Positions 8,558 through 17,268 of a stretch of DNA of 64,000 nt are shown one piece after another. Made by a program: the position numbers and the translations under genes. The notes under the pieces were generated by a model, which was given only the letters and a program-made list of their open reading frames with translations, made no database searches and had not been told where the DNA came from. Numbering within the stretch: the stretch's first letter is position 1; each line of letters opens with the position of its first letter. The stretch covers positions 1-64,000 of the forward strand of contig JAOARD010000053.1 in the NCBI GenBank assembly GCA_025210735.1. The letters run 5' to 3'. The DNA comes from Bacteroidales bacterium (GTDB lineage Bacteria; Bacteroidota; Bacteroidia; Bacteroidales; UBA6680).

Positions 8558-9913
8558 ATGATAAACTGGAATAGTGTTGCAACTCAGCTAACCGAGTTTG
8601 TAGATAGTAGCTTTAAATATATAACAGATAACAACATCACCATAATGAATAATATGGTGATATATGTAGACTATCTTGGAGGTTATGCAAGCCTTATTAT
8701 AGAGAATCCTGAGTCTAACCTGTCTGACGATGCCGATGAGTATGTAAGGTTATCGTGGATTGAGATAGATGAGTGGACAGATGATGTATCTCAGACCCCG
8801 TCTATGACAGATGATGCGTTTCATTATACAGTATATAAACTACTTAAAGATATAATAGAGGCTGCCGATAAGAGAAATCCTTTAATGCAGTTTAATCCAA
8901 TACTGCCATTCTCAATAGAGATGAAACAGCATACATTCCCTCTGAACGATCTGTTTTATATACCTATGGCCGAAGAGCAGACAGAGAAGGAGATGCTTAG
9001 GGGAATGATGAATCAGAACATGGAAAAATCTGTTCCGGGACTATCATCGCAGTATGAGGATATGATGTCGCAAATGCAGCAGATGTATGGTAATATTCCG
9101 GGAATGGAGCAGTTGCAGAATATGAACCTGAATGAGATGATATCTGACACTGTAGATAATATTGTAGATTCAATTGACGAGGAGGAAGATGAAGACTGGG
9201 AACTACGCTGGAATAACGATAGCACATTGAATAACGAGCAGCAACACGCTCTGTCTGTTGGCTCAATAATGCGTATTGCCAGAGGCGAGGTTGTAAATGC
9301 ACTTACAAGCAACGATGACGATGCTTACCTAATAGCCGATACAATAAAAAATCAGTGGGATGTTTATGATCATGACAGTGCCATACACACATTAGATTGG
9401 CTTAAGAACGAAGGACACAGGGATATATATATAGCTGTAAAACAGATTACCGAAACCACTGAGTGGTATCTTGCCGAAGACTCAATACGTACAGGTTTAC
9501 CTCTTATGATTAATATAGATACATCTGACGAAGAGGCTGCTGAGGGAGTAATGCGCAGAGCACTTAGCTTCTACGATAATATGAAGCAGATAATACGTAT
9601 CAACAAAAGCAGTGGCGAAGGGCCATTAAGTTATCCTGAAACAATATCGTCATGGGATTATGGCAGACTGGTTAATATGTCGTGCTGGAGTTACGAGTGC
9701 GGTTACATAACCGAAGATGAGGCGTGGAGCTATATAAACTTTGCACTAGAGCAGGTGAAAAAAGATTATCGTTCGTGGTCAGAGTATGCAGAGACATATC
9801 TGTTTGGACGCAAGGTATGGAATATAGACGACGATCTTTACGACTCAATGGAAGAGATAGTGCATCTGCTTCTTAATGCTGATAATAGCCCGTGGAAACG
9901 ATACAGCCTGTAA
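8558..9913 (+). CDS. DUF1266-domain protein (long form)
   Basis: The protein has 451 residues and no signal peptide. The N-terminal half is acidic with a methionine- and glutamine-rich stretch at about 145-200 (MMSQMQQMYGNIPGMEQ). The C-terminal half carries the DUF1266 pattern: HTLDWLKNEGHR, then SWDYGRLVNMSCWSYECGYITEDEAW and SWSEYAETYLFGRKVW. DUF1266 is a family of unknown function found in bacterial accessory loci. A second DUF1266 gene lies at 12913-13590 in the same cluster, with no genes on the other strand between them. The link to immunity or toxin biology is an inference from the Imm51-like gene nearby. The gene has its own leader of 216 bases. Confidence 0.75.
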   Translation: MINWNSVATQLTEFVDSSFKYITDNNITIMNNMVIYVDYLGGYASLIIENPESNLSDDADEYVRLSWIEIDEWTDDVSQTPSMTDDAFHYTVYKLLKDIIEAADKRNPLMQFNPILPFSIEMKQHTFPLNDLFYIPMAEEQTEKEMLRGMMNQNMEKSVPGLSSQYEDMMSQMQQMYGNIPGMEQLQNMNLNEMISDTVDNIVDSIDEEEDEDWELRWNNDSTLNNEQQHALSVGSIMRIARGEVVNALTSNDDDAYLIADTIKNQWDVYDHDSAIHTLDWLKNEGHRDIYIAVKQITETTEWYLAEDSIRTGLPLMINIDTSDEEAAEGVMRRALSFYDNMKQIIRINKSSGEGPLSYPETISSWDYGRLVNMSCWSYECGYITEDEAWSYINFALEQVKKDYRSWSEYAETYLFGRKVWNIDDDLYDSMEEIVHLLLNADNSPWKRYSL

Positions 9914-9950
9914 CATTATAGAATATTATGCTAAATAAAAAATATAAAAG

Positions 9951-10301
9951 ATGAACACAACATTTAAGGTTAAGGAGCAATACAAAACCCTTGACGATTT
10001 GGAGAAATATCTTGGGTCAAAATCTAAGTATGAGTGCAAAAAGATGTTCAACTCATGGAGAGATATCAGCATAACAAAGGAGTACTGTGTGCTTGTAAAA
10101 AAGAGTGCCCTTTATGGTATTAAGGTAAATTTTGTTGATGATAACCATGTAATGCTTGAGCCTGTGGTACCGGGAGTATATCTGAGAAGTTTTGTTACAG
10201 GAAGAGGCTTTATTCCTCCTATTGTAAGAGCGCTTCTGGCTAAAGGGCAACGACAGTTATTTAATGAGGTGAGTAAATATTTTGCAGAGATATATAATTA
10301 A
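9951..10301 (+). CDS. Small cytoplasmic protein, function unknown
   Basis: The protein has 116 residues, no signal peptide and no membrane segment. It is basic and mixes helices with a strand-rich centre (YGIKVNFVDDNHVMLEPVVPG). I recognise no motif. It sits 37 bases after the DUF1266 gene and 15 bases before the DUF3592 gene on the same strand, so it is probably part of one transcript with them. The codon use is like that of its neighbours. Confidence 0.5.
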   Translation: MNTTFKVKEQYKTLDDLEKYLGSKSKYECKKMFNSWRDISITKEYCVLVKKSALYGIKVNFVDDNHVMLEPVVPGVYLRSFVTGRGFIPPIVRALLAKGQRQLFNEVSKYFAEIYN

Positions 10302-10316
10302 AAAAACATATTAAAA

Positions 10317-10745
10317 ATGAGAGTATTATTAGTAGTAATGGTGTCGGTACTAATGTCGGTAACATCATATGCGCAAACAGCGCAACCACGACAGATAGAC
10401 TGGCAGGAGACTGAGGCAAAGATTATTAGTATTGAGACATTCAGAACCAGAAGAAAGCTTAACGAGAAAGCAACTGTTGTATACACGGTTAAGGAAGACA
10501 ATAAGGAGTATGAGAGCAGAGTGCTTCTTGACAGATTTCCGTTAATTGGTAGTATGAAATCAGAGGGTGATGTTATTACAGTACTGTACGATAAGGATAA
10601 CCCGCTTATACTTCAAACAGAATCTAATGTATTTATGACAAAATACGGACTCTACATACTAATTGCAGGAGGTATTGGTATAATGTTCTTCTACTACAGA
10701 AACTTCTTTAAGAAAAGATCAAAAAAGAACCTGTTAAACCAATAG
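10317..10745 (+). CDS. DUF3592-like exported membrane protein
   Basis: The protein has 142 residues. A signal peptide ends near residue 20 (SVTSYAQT). The centre matches the DUF3592 pattern: EAKIISIET, VVYTVKEDNKEYESRV, then GDVITVLYDKDNPLIL. One membrane helix at about 106-124 (GLYILIAGGIGIMFFYY) precedes a short basic tail, so the beta-rich domain is outside the cytoplasm. DUF3592 proteins have no assigned function; in accessory clusters they are often small membrane partners. Two bases separate it from the next gene, a clear sign of cotranscription. Confidence 0.65.
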   Translation: MRVLLVVMVSVLMSVTSYAQTAQPRQIDWQETEAKIISIETFRTRRKLNEKATVVYTVKEDNKEYESRVLLDRFPLIGSMKSEGDVITVLYDKDNPLILQTESNVFMTKYGLYILIAGGIGIMFFYYRNFFKKRSKKNLLNQ

Positions 10746-10747
10746 AT

Positions 10748-11254
10748 ATGAATCTTGATACATTAAAATCTAAACTTAACAACAGAGAGTTCTTTAAGAG
10801 TGCATGTCCGGGCAGGTTCCTGTTCTGGTCGTTCTGGAAGAAGAGCCATGAGAAGTATACTACCTTTCCGGTAAAGGAGGTTTGTAAAGGCACAAGCCTT
10901 AGAGAGTTTACATATGAGGACAGAATATATAATGTAATTGCATACTCAACAAATGGCGATATTCAACCCGATATACTGGAGGAGATAAAGACATTTGTGA
11001 ACAGAGTAGAGATTGGGCAGATACGTTATGAGTCGCACGGAACAAACGGATTCTTTCCGCTTACAAGTCCTGAAGGAGAGGTGAGAAATGGCGAGGACTC
11101 TCTTTCGGCAATATTTAAGAAGGTAGATAACACCTTTATAATTGTTGTAACCGAATCGGGAACTAATCCTGTTAAGGTTAAATCGTCGCAGATAGCACAT
11201 ATCAGAAACGGAAAAGAGATCTGGCACTGGTCAATTCTCGATACAAATATTTAA
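10748..11254 (+). CDS. Cytoplasmic protein of unknown function in the accessory cluster
   Basis: The protein has 168 residues and lacks a signal peptide. It has two cysteines at most and no metal motif. A conserved-looking core is HGTNGFFPLTSPEGEVR (about 97-113). The end, HIRNGKEIWHWSILDTNI, resembles small alpha/beta immunity-like proteins in general character, but I do not recognise a family. It follows the DUF3592 gene by two bases, and a large hairpin (11267-11348) begins 13 bases after its stop codon, so it is the last gene of this transcript. Confidence 0.5.
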   Translation: MNLDTLKSKLNNREFFKSACPGRFLFWSFWKKSHEKYTTFPVKEVCKGTSLREFTYEDRIYNVIAYSTNGDIQPDILEEIKTFVNRVEIGQIRYESHGTNGFFPLTSPEGEVRNGEDSLSAIFKKVDNTFIIVVTESGTNPVKVKSSQIAHIRNGKEIWHWSILDTNI

Positions 11255-11266
11255 CCCGAAGTAGAA

Positions 11267-11348
11267 CTGTCCGGGAGGGCTTAAAACTATCTTTTGGAAC
11301 CGATGAGTGTGTGGTTAGTTAATCATCCAGAAGATAGTTCCCGGACAG
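11267..11348 (+). terminator. Large two-stage hairpin between accessory genes
   Basis: The outer arms CTGTCCGGGA (11267-11276) and TCCCGGACAG (11339-11348) are perfectly complementary. The inner arms AACTATCTT (11285-11293) and AAGATAGTT (11331-11339) also pair. Only CTTT follows, so it is a weak intrinsic terminator; it may instead act as a leader structure of the Imm51-like gene that starts 28 bases later. Confidence 0.6.
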
Positions 11349-11375
11349 CTTTACAATACAAATATTCTTAACCAG

Positions 11376-11741
11376 ATGGAGAGCTATATAAAACTACTTA
11401 AACATAAAGACAGCAACACTATTGTAGTCAGTTTCCAGAACGAGAACGATAAACCATTCAGGATAGGAGAGAGGATGAATGAGATACACCCTGAAGCCTA
11501 TATGAACGGATATAACTGGGATGCTTTTTTAAACTACTATCTGAGTAAATACTATCCGGATATACTTACCAATATGGAGAGCGATCCTGAAGCGGGTAGT
11601 TATGCTGCATATTACAGAGCAACAGACGAGAACCAGAAGAGAGCAGAGGAGTTGATAAAGGTTATTATAAACCTTATTGAAAATGAGGATAAAATATACA
11701 ATATCCTGAGAAATGAAGCAGGTAATATAGAGTGGGATTAA
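11376..11741 (+). CDS. Imm51-like immunity protein
   Basis: The protein has 121 residues with no signal peptide. The segment FRIGERMNEIHPEAYMNGYN, then W..FLNYYLSKYYPDIL, DPEAGSYAAYY and the C-terminal LIENEDKIYNILRNEAGNIEW match the pattern I know as immunity protein family 51, found next to polymorphic toxins. Such proteins neutralise the toxin of a neighbouring or invading strain in the cytoplasm. No toxin gene is visible within several kilobases, so this would be an orphan immunity gene. The family call is from motif memory; the biological role is inferred. Confidence 0.65.
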   Translation: MESYIKLLKHKDSNTIVVSFQNENDKPFRIGERMNEIHPEAYMNGYNWDAFLNYYLSKYYPDILTNMESDPEAGSYAAYYRATDENQKRAEELIKVIINLIENEDKIYNILRNEAGNIEWD

Positions 11742-11925
11742 ATAATCTGAGTAAGATTACAGAGGAGTGAAATTCCTAAACAATAACTATGAGCCTGATG
11801 AACATAAACGACACTGAAACATATAGTAAATACAAATTAACAACCGGATATTAGCCTATAAAGGAGGTTTTGTAAAGATCCGGGAACTGTATAGTGAGCA
11901 GAAAATAACCCTAAAAATATATAGT

Positions 11926-12906
11926 ATGGTAAGATATATATTCATAATCCTATCTGTTCTGTTAACATCATGTCTGTCTGTTAACAGAGAGCAGGAGAGA
12001 TTGATTACAGGCGCAAAAGAGATTAAAACATATTATCCTGACAGTACTCTGTTTTCGGTAGGATATATGGATGATAATAACAAAAAGCACGGGCAATATA
12101 TTACCTACCATAAAAATGGCAGAACAGATCAGATATCGCACTACAGACATGGTAAAAAAAGCGGCGAGTGGTTTGGCTTTTCGTGCAGTGGTGAGTTAAC
12201 CGAGATTATGAACTTCGATAGACCTAATGTCCCGTTCTGGAATATCTATCTTGTAAAAAGAGTAAAATATCTGGATATAGATGGTAATGAATACACCTTC
12301 AGGAACAGTAAAGGAGCTGTGTTGGCAAAAGGCGAGTATATTAATGGTAATAAAACGAGTAAGTGGATATATTATTACGAGAACGGAAACATAAAGAGCG
12401 AAGGGTATTATAAAAGATCGCAGAAAACAGGCAGATGGAGAGAGTATTATAGTAACGGAGAGGTTGAAAATGACGGGTGGTACAGGAAAAATGTACGACA
12501 CAAAGAGTGGTTAAATTACAGTGAGAGCGGAGAACTTGTTCATAAAGCTAAATATAGTAAAGGAAGACTGCTTGGTAAACATAAGTACAGCACGAAGTTT
12601 AAACACCTTAACAGAGAAGGCAAACTAAAAGATATATACTATACCTATGGCGATAGTATTAAAACCAGAAGTTATATCAGAGCAACCAATATGGTTATTG
12701 TATCTGAAAATATGATAGGGAATAAGTGCGTTATTGCTTTTGACGATGATGAGAAATTCCTGTTCAGAATAAATGGGATAGGACTATACAATGTAGCATT
12801 AAAGGATATTGAGATAACAGATAATCTGCAATATATTGAGATTGATATAAAAATTATTGATACTATTATCAGAGATGAGGCACTCTTGCAGAGAGAGAAA
12901 AATTAA
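11926..12906 (+). CDS. MORN-repeat (YwqK-like) lipoprotein
   Basis: The protein has 326 residues. The lipoprotein signal ends in LTSC (Cys16). At least five MORN_2-type repeats run from about residue 40 to 215, each of the form GxYxNGxKxGxWxxYYxNG (for example YKRSQKTGRWREYYSNGEVE). The last 100 residues lack repeats and are strand-rich. Proteins with these repeats are annotated as YwqK antitoxin-like or as envelope binding proteins; the lipoprotein signal favours the second here. It is preceded by a 184-base spacer with no gene and followed by the second DUF1266 gene after six bases. Confidence 0.75.
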   Translation: MVRYIFIILSVLLTSCLSVNREQERLITGAKEIKTYYPDSTLFSVGYMDDNNKKHGQYITYHKNGRTDQISHYRHGKKSGEWFGFSCSGELTEIMNFDRPNVPFWNIYLVKRVKYLDIDGNEYTFRNSKGAVLAKGEYINGNKTSKWIYYYENGNIKSEGYYKRSQKTGRWREYYSNGEVENDGWYRKNVRHKEWLNYSESGELVHKAKYSKGRLLGKHKYSTKFKHLNREGKLKDIYYTYGDSIKTRSYIRATNMVIVSENMIGNKCVIAFDDDEKFLFRINGIGLYNVALKDIEITDNLQYIEIDIKIIDTIIRDEALLQREKN

Positions 12907-12912
12907 AAACTG

Positions 12913-13590
12913 ATGAGAAACAGAGATTTTAATATAGATACACAGATACTAAAAAGGAAAGTTGGGCTAAGCGCAATATATTTTGCACTTAACAAACAGC
13001 ACAACAGAACCTTTTTCGGGGAAGATGACAATGATTTTAAACCAGCAGTAAGGGAGTGTCTGCATAACCTTTGGGATGTACCGGAACAGAGCAGTTTTAA
13101 ACGCTTTATGGCATCTAAAAACTATAAACCAATGGTAGAGACTCTTAATTGGTTAAAACATACAGGACATCGTTCATCTGAACTGTATAACGATAACAGA
13201 TATTACAGATCTGCTCTGGCATGGGATGTTGCACGTTATTCAGATAATATCAGACATGCTTACTACCTGAATTATATCAATAAAAAAACAGCACTTGAAC
13301 ATCTTGACTGTGCTTATGATATGTCTAAAGATCAGTTTGAATCGTGGGAGGATTATGGCAGGAATTTTCTGTTCTTTAAAAGCATATGGGACAATGATAA
13401 ACTTATTGATATAGTAAACAGAACATACTCCTCATCTGAAAAGCAGTATAGTGCCGATGAGCTTAAAGAGATACAGATTAATGTTTACAAACAGAAGGGG
13501 ATATCGTTAAGTAGTGAACTGACAGAGGTAGTTAATAGTCTTATATCAGACAGAGACTCTATATGGAACAGTGTACCGTGGAATATTTAG
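12913..13590 (+). CDS. DUF1266-domain protein (short form)
   Basis: The protein has 225 residues and consists almost only of the DUF1266 domain: LNWLKHTGHR (about 78-87), SALAWDVARYSDNIRHAYYL, then DCAYDMSKDQFESWEDYGRN and FLFFKSIW. It corresponds to the C-terminal half of the 8558-9913 protein and is probably an ancient duplicate. Six bases separate it from the MORN lipoprotein gene. The tail of the sequence (VPWNI) ends without a membrane segment, so it is cytoplasmic. No function is established for the family. Confidence 0.7.
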   Translation: MRNRDFNIDTQILKRKVGLSAIYFALNKQHNRTFFGEDDNDFKPAVRECLHNLWDVPEQSSFKRFMASKNYKPMVETLNWLKHTGHRSSELYNDNRYYRSALAWDVARYSDNIRHAYYLNYINKKTALEHLDCAYDMSKDQFESWEDYGRNFLFFKSIWDNDKLIDIVNRTYSSSEKQYSADELKEIQINVYKQKGISLSSELTEVVNSLISDRDSIWNSVPWNI

Positions 13591-13674
13591 ATAAACTATG
13601 TATGGCTAAAGGGAGATTAATTATAAACAGATAGAACAAAAGATATATTTTCGTTGCTCAAAAAAATAAATTTT

Positions 13675-13956
13675 ATGATAAATACTAAAATGAAGATTGC
13701 ACTGTTAATACACATTGCACTCATATTCTTACTGCGTACAGATCCTGACAGAGCATTTTTTGCCTTTATTCCCGGAGCAGTTGTTCTCTTTAACATTATT
13801 GGCATTGCGCTGATATTAAGTAAATATAAAAAGACAGGAGCATGGATGTTCCTTATCTCATCGGCAGTGCTTGTGCCTATAGGAATGATTGGCGCAATAG
13901 GAGCACGCCAGATACTTGATGAGATAAAGAAAGAGAAATTTTACAACGAACAGTAG
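13675..13956 (+). CDS. Small membrane protein with three hydrophobic segments
   Basis: From the ATG at 13675 the protein has 93 residues. Hydrophobic segments lie at about 6-20, 27-47 and 55-78, followed by a short charged tail (DEIKKEKFYNEQ). An upstream TTG at 13654 and an inner ATG at 13690 are also possible starts; 13675 is chosen because it is the first ATG. A fragment of the dispersed-repeat tail (attataaacagat) lies at about 13619-13631. Fourteen bases separate it from the next membrane protein gene. I do not recognise the family. Confidence 0.5.
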   Translation: MINTKMKIALLIHIALIFLLRTDPDRAFFAFIPGAVVLFNIIGIALILSKYKKTGAWMFLISSAVLVPIGMIGAIGARQILDEIKKEKFYNEQ

Positions 13957-13969
13957 AAAAGCAGAAATT

Positions 13970-14374
13970 ATGGAGGAGTTAAAAGAGATAAAAGCCGGAT
14001 CAAAACATATGAATAGTATGTATATATACTGTTTTTTAACCTTTGCACTAGGATTATTGGGTTTAAGTGTTGGTGGAGGACTGTTTATAGGTATTGGTAT
14101 TTTGGCTGTGGTGGCAACCATATGGCATAAGAATACCCCGATAATAAAGATACTTGATAGTAATATAGAGGCAAAGCTGGCACCAATTGCATCAAAACAC
14201 TTTATTAAATATAACAGTATTAGTTCTGTTCAGCAGGAGAAGAGAAAAGTATTTATACACTACAACAATGGCGTAAAAGATAAAAAACTAACTATTCCTG
14301 TACGACTAATTGATGAAGATGTACTCAAAAGATTTCTTGAAACGCTGAATGAGCGCAGGAGATCAGTTGCATAG
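13970..14374 (+). CDS. Membrane protein with a PH-like C-terminal domain
   Basis: The protein has 134 residues. Two adjacent hydrophobic helices (about 18-34 and 37-50) form a hairpin, followed by a soluble part (55-134) with strands and a final amphipathic helix (DEDVLKRFLETLNERR). This layout resembles small bacterial membrane proteins with a PH-like (YcxB-type) domain; the assignment is weak. It ends the accessory cluster that starts at 8558 and is followed by a terminator. Confidence 0.5.
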   Translation: MEELKEIKAGSKHMNSMYIYCFLTFALGLLGLSVGGGLFIGIGILAVVATIWHKNTPIIKILDSNIEAKLAPIASKHFIKYNSISSVQQEKRKVFIHYNNGVKDKKLTIPVRLIDEDVLKRFLETLNERRRSVA

Positions 14375-14388
14375 GATGTAACCTTTAA

Positions 14389-14471
14389 TAGACAATAGCT
14401 GCACCGGACAATTTAATAACTATAATATAATTTGAATCTGTTCAGACCATTTCCGGTGTGGCTTCTTTTTT
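14389..14471 (+). terminator. Terminator closing the accessory cluster
   Basis: GCTGCACCGGA (14389-14399) pairs imperfectly with TCCGGTGTGGC (14451-14461), followed by ttctttttt. The loop is long (51 bases). Confidence 0.5.
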
Positions 14472-14907
14472 GGGAGATAAACAAGCAATTCCACTCAAAT
14501 ATCATATATACAGACACAACATACAAAGAACAATCTGTTAGTTAAAAACAGATAGATCTGGTGTATCAATTATCAGAAAGGTTGTATTAAAGCAGATACA
14601 ACCTTTGCTGTTTATATAACCTGATTTAATTACTGTTGTTTAATAGAGTATAGTGTTACCATCCGCTCCTATTATCATGTGTTATATATGTGAAACTTAT
14701 ATGGTATTACACTGCGCTTTGTTTTAAAATATACAAAATTAATAGATATTAATAAATTTTGTTATAAAATATTTTATGATTAATTTCAAGTGTAATGCAT
14801 TGAATAACAAAAAAAATAATGCTTGTGTACTGTTATATTGCCCCGGATATAGTTTTAAACAATTAACCATATTATAATCAATTAATAACATTTTAAAAAT
14901 TATTTCT
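14472..14907. other. Spacer before the lipoprotein array
   Basis: No gene is supported. A perfect 11-bp stem (AAAGGTTGTAT at 14577-14587, ATACAACCTTT at 14596-14606, 8-base loop) may be a second terminator, although no T-tract follows. AACCATATTATAA at 14865-14877 is the left inverted-repeat element of the first lipoprotein cassette, with one mismatch to the other copies. The leader from about 14828 resembles the one before 22156, which marks these two genes as a subfamily. Confidence 0.55.
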
Positions 14908-15654
14908 ATGAGAAAAATTGAAATTTTAAAACCTCTGTTTTTAGGACTGTTTATTGTGTTAATGTTGTTTGCGTGTGAAAAGGATACAGTTGATGTAACA
15001 GAGCGTCAGAATACAAATGAATCTGATAAACCTTTAGAGAAGGAGAGTGGTGTAGTTACATATAAAAGTTTTGAAGGAGGAGCTATGTTTATAGCTGATA
15101 ATTATGTAGATGTTGATCTACATCAAGATTACTATATTACTGATATATATATGCATAATACATTGTCTGAATATGTCCAAGATTTGGCATGTGGTCGTAT
15201 TGTAATACCAGTAGACCTTAATATGGGATGTTCAGGAGGAAATGTGCTTCGTGTTTATTTGGCTATATTCGTTAGGAAGTATATTGATGGTATGAGTTGT
15301 GTTAAGGATCTTCATATAGACTGTTCTTTTAGTCCGTATAATTTTAATTTTCCTCCAGACTGGAGTTATTGTAAAAATATAGCTTATTATTGTTCGATGA
15401 CACCTTTTGATAAAGTAGAAAGTGACTTGAATATAGGTACAGGCGGATATCCTTTGTATTTGCGAAAGAAAATTACACCCGGAACATCAGATGCTATAAA
15501 GAAATTGCGAATAGCATACTCTACTTCTGATTGGTATGCTAAAAGCATAATAGTAAATAATGAATATACATTAGAAGACAGGAATATGAATTACGGTAAC
15601 ACATCATCCATGAAAATATATTTAGGTTGGAAAGATGTAAGTAGAGTTTTTTAG
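14908..15654 (+). CDS. Array lipoprotein 1 (subfamily A), three-repeat beta-prism-like
   Basis: The protein has 248 residues. The lipoprotein signal ends in LFAC (Cys23), followed by EKDTVDVTE, an acidic start typical of surface-exported Bacteroidota lipoproteins. The body has three related motifs: VPVDLNMG with RVYLAIF (about 109-130), SDLNIGTGG with LYLRK (about 173-188), and NMNYGN with KIYLGW (about 230-243). Each reads D/N-x-N followed by a hydrophobic strand, the pattern of MABP-like beta-prism domains. It shares SFEGGAMFIADNYVDVDLHQ with the gene at 22156. A TTATAATGTGGTT element (15691-15703) and a terminator follow. Function unknown; surface binding is an inference. Confidence 0.75.
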   Translation: MRKIEILKPLFLGLFIVLMLFACEKDTVDVTERQNTNESDKPLEKESGVVTYKSFEGGAMFIADNYVDVDLHQDYYITDIYMHNTLSEYVQDLACGRIVIPVDLNMGCSGGNVLRVYLAIFVRKYIDGMSCVKDLHIDCSFSPYNFNFPPDWSYCKNIAYYCSMTPFDKVESDLNIGTGGYPLYLRKKITPGTSDAIKKLRIAYSTSDWYAKSIIVNNEYTLEDRNMNYGNTSSMKIYLGWKDVSRVF

Positions 15655-15705
15655 GTAATTAAATACAATTTAATAAAAACTAATTAACAGTTATAATGTG
15701 GTTAA

Positions 15706-15746
15706 GAACCGGATAGCGCAATAATGTTATCCGGTTCTCTTTTTTA
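15706..15746 (+). terminator. Cassette terminator 1
   Basis: GAACCGGATA pairs with TATCCGGTTC around a 12-base loop and is followed by tctttttt. The same stem, with small changes, closes all eight cassettes. Confidence 0.85.
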
Positions 15747-16064
15747 GTACATGACAGTTATTACGAGGCAAAATTGTTGCCTATATAACTATTAACACGA
15801 AGAGAATCTCCTCCCGGGAGGAGATACAGATGTTGTTAACCTCTGTAATTAGATACTTTAATTAAGTATTTAAGACTCTTTAATACTTTAATATTCCCGT
15901 ATAACATTATATTAAAAACGTCTATCTTTTGTTAAATAGCAGAGATAAAAAAGAGTGTTGTCACATTGTGTATATAACGTAAAATAGTCTGTAAACTTTG
16001 ACATAACAATTTTAAATATAAACCACATTATAACCGGAACAATAACAATTTAAAACTTATTACT
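15747..16064 (+). repeat. Conserved cassette upstream region, copy 1
   Basis: This region is nearly identical in six places. It contains the perfect palindrome ATCTCCTCCCGGGAGGAGAT (15806-15825), an AT-rich dyad (ATACTT, TAATT, AAGTAT), and the left inverted-repeat element AACCACATTATAA (16021-16033) in the leader. It must hold the promoter of the next gene; no clear TAnnTTTG box is seen. Confidence 0.85.
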
Positions 16065-16850
16065 ATGAGAGAGATTAAGACATTGATGGCAATTTTTTTA
16101 TCTCTTTTTATAATGGTTATACTACAATCATGCGAAAAAGAGACAGTAGAGGTAACAGAACCTGAACAGGAACATCAGGAGGAGATAATAACAGCTGATA
16201 AACTCTTGGAAAGAGAGGGTGCTGTTTATCTGTACTTACAACGTAATTGGGGTACTTACTATATAACCGATAAGTATGTTGATGTTATATTGGCTGATGA
16301 TCACTATATTACAGAAGTTTTAGTATATAGTACAAATAGTAGTAGATCTATTTATGAGAGAATATCGGGCTGTGTTTTAGTACCTGTAGATCTGAATATG
16401 GGATACCCGGAGAAATATTCGGAGGAATACCTAAAAGAAAACCCGGATAAAAGAAGGTATAAGGTCTTTTTAGTTCTGAGAATTACGAAACATACAGGAG
16501 AAATAAGTTGTATTAACACCTTTAAAATAGGTAAATACAACGTTCAGCCAGCATATGTTTTTCCCTATTTTGATTACAGTTGGTGTAATTATATGTCCCC
16601 TTATAGAGGAAGCTTTCCTTTTAACATAGATTTGTGTAACCTGAATAGGGGTACAGATGGACATTATATGTATTTGTTTTATAACAAATCAAAAACAAAC
16701 AATGCAGTCAGGATATTAAGGATAACATATAGTAGTCAAGAAGAAGATGTAAAAAAATTACTATCAGATTATGGATTTACCTATGATAATTGGGATATGA
16801 ATTACAATAACAAGTCGCCTGTAAAAATATATTTAGGCTGGAGATATTAA
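16065..16850 (+). CDS. Array lipoprotein 2 (subfamily B)
   Basis: The protein has 261 residues. Lipid attachment is at Cys23 (ILQSC), followed by an acidic linker to about residue 52. The three body motifs are VDLNMG (108-113) with VFLVL (134-138), CNLNRGTDG (191-199) with YMYLFY (201-206), and WDMNYNN (243-249) with KIYLGW (254-259). The second motif is the best match to MABP-like domains. An extra loop at 114-131 (YPEKYSEEYLKENPDKRR) occurs again only in array member 8, which points to exchange between cassettes. The right element TATAATGTGGTT is at 16886-16897. Start chosen by the conserved leader and signal peptide. Confidence 0.8.
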   Translation: MREIKTLMAIFLSLFIMVILQSCEKETVEVTEPEQEHQEEIITADKLLEREGAVYLYLQRNWGTYYITDKYVDVILADDHYITEVLVYSTNSSRSIYERISGCVLVPVDLNMGYPEKYSEEYLKENPDKRRYKVFLVLRITKHTGEISCINTFKIGKYNVQPAYVFPYFDYSWCNYMSPYRGSFPFNIDLCNLNRGTDGHYMYLFYNKSKTNNAVRILRITYSSQEEDVKKLLSDYGFTYDNWDMNYNNKSPVKIYLGWRY

Positions 16851-16899
16851 TTATATGTGAGTTTAGGTATAAACTATTTAACAACTATAATGTGGTTAG

Positions 16900-16934
16900 A
16901 ACCGGATAGCATAACAATGTTATCCGGTTTTATT
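16900..16934 (+). terminator. Cassette terminator 2
   Basis: AACCGGATA (16900-16908) pairs with TATCCGGTT (16921-16929), followed by ttatttg. The T-tract is shorter than in copies 1 and 3. Confidence 0.75.
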
Positions 16935-17268
16935 TGAATATAACAGTTATTACGAGGCAAAATTTTTTGTTTAGGTAACTATTAACACGAAAAGAATCTC
17001 CTCCCGGGAGGAGATACAGAGGTGGATTCTTTTGCTTAACAACATATGCTAATTAGATATTTCAATTAAGTATTTAAGACTCTTTAATACCTTAATAATT
17101 ACGCATAACACCGTGTTAAAAACGCCTGTCTTTTGTTAAATAGCAGAGGTAAAAAAGAGTGTTGCCATACTCTGTATATAACGTAAAAGAGTCTGTAGGC
17201 TTTGGCATAACAGATTACTATATAAACCACATTATAACCGGAACAATAACAATTTAAAACTTATTACT
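16935..17268 (+). repeat. Conserved cassette upstream region, copy 2
   Basis: Palindrome ATCTCCTCCCGGGAGGAGAT at 16996-17015. Here the flanks AAAAGAATC and GATTCTTTT also pair and enclose the palindrome, so a larger hairpin can form. The left element AACCACATTATAA is at about 17226-17238. Confidence 0.85.
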
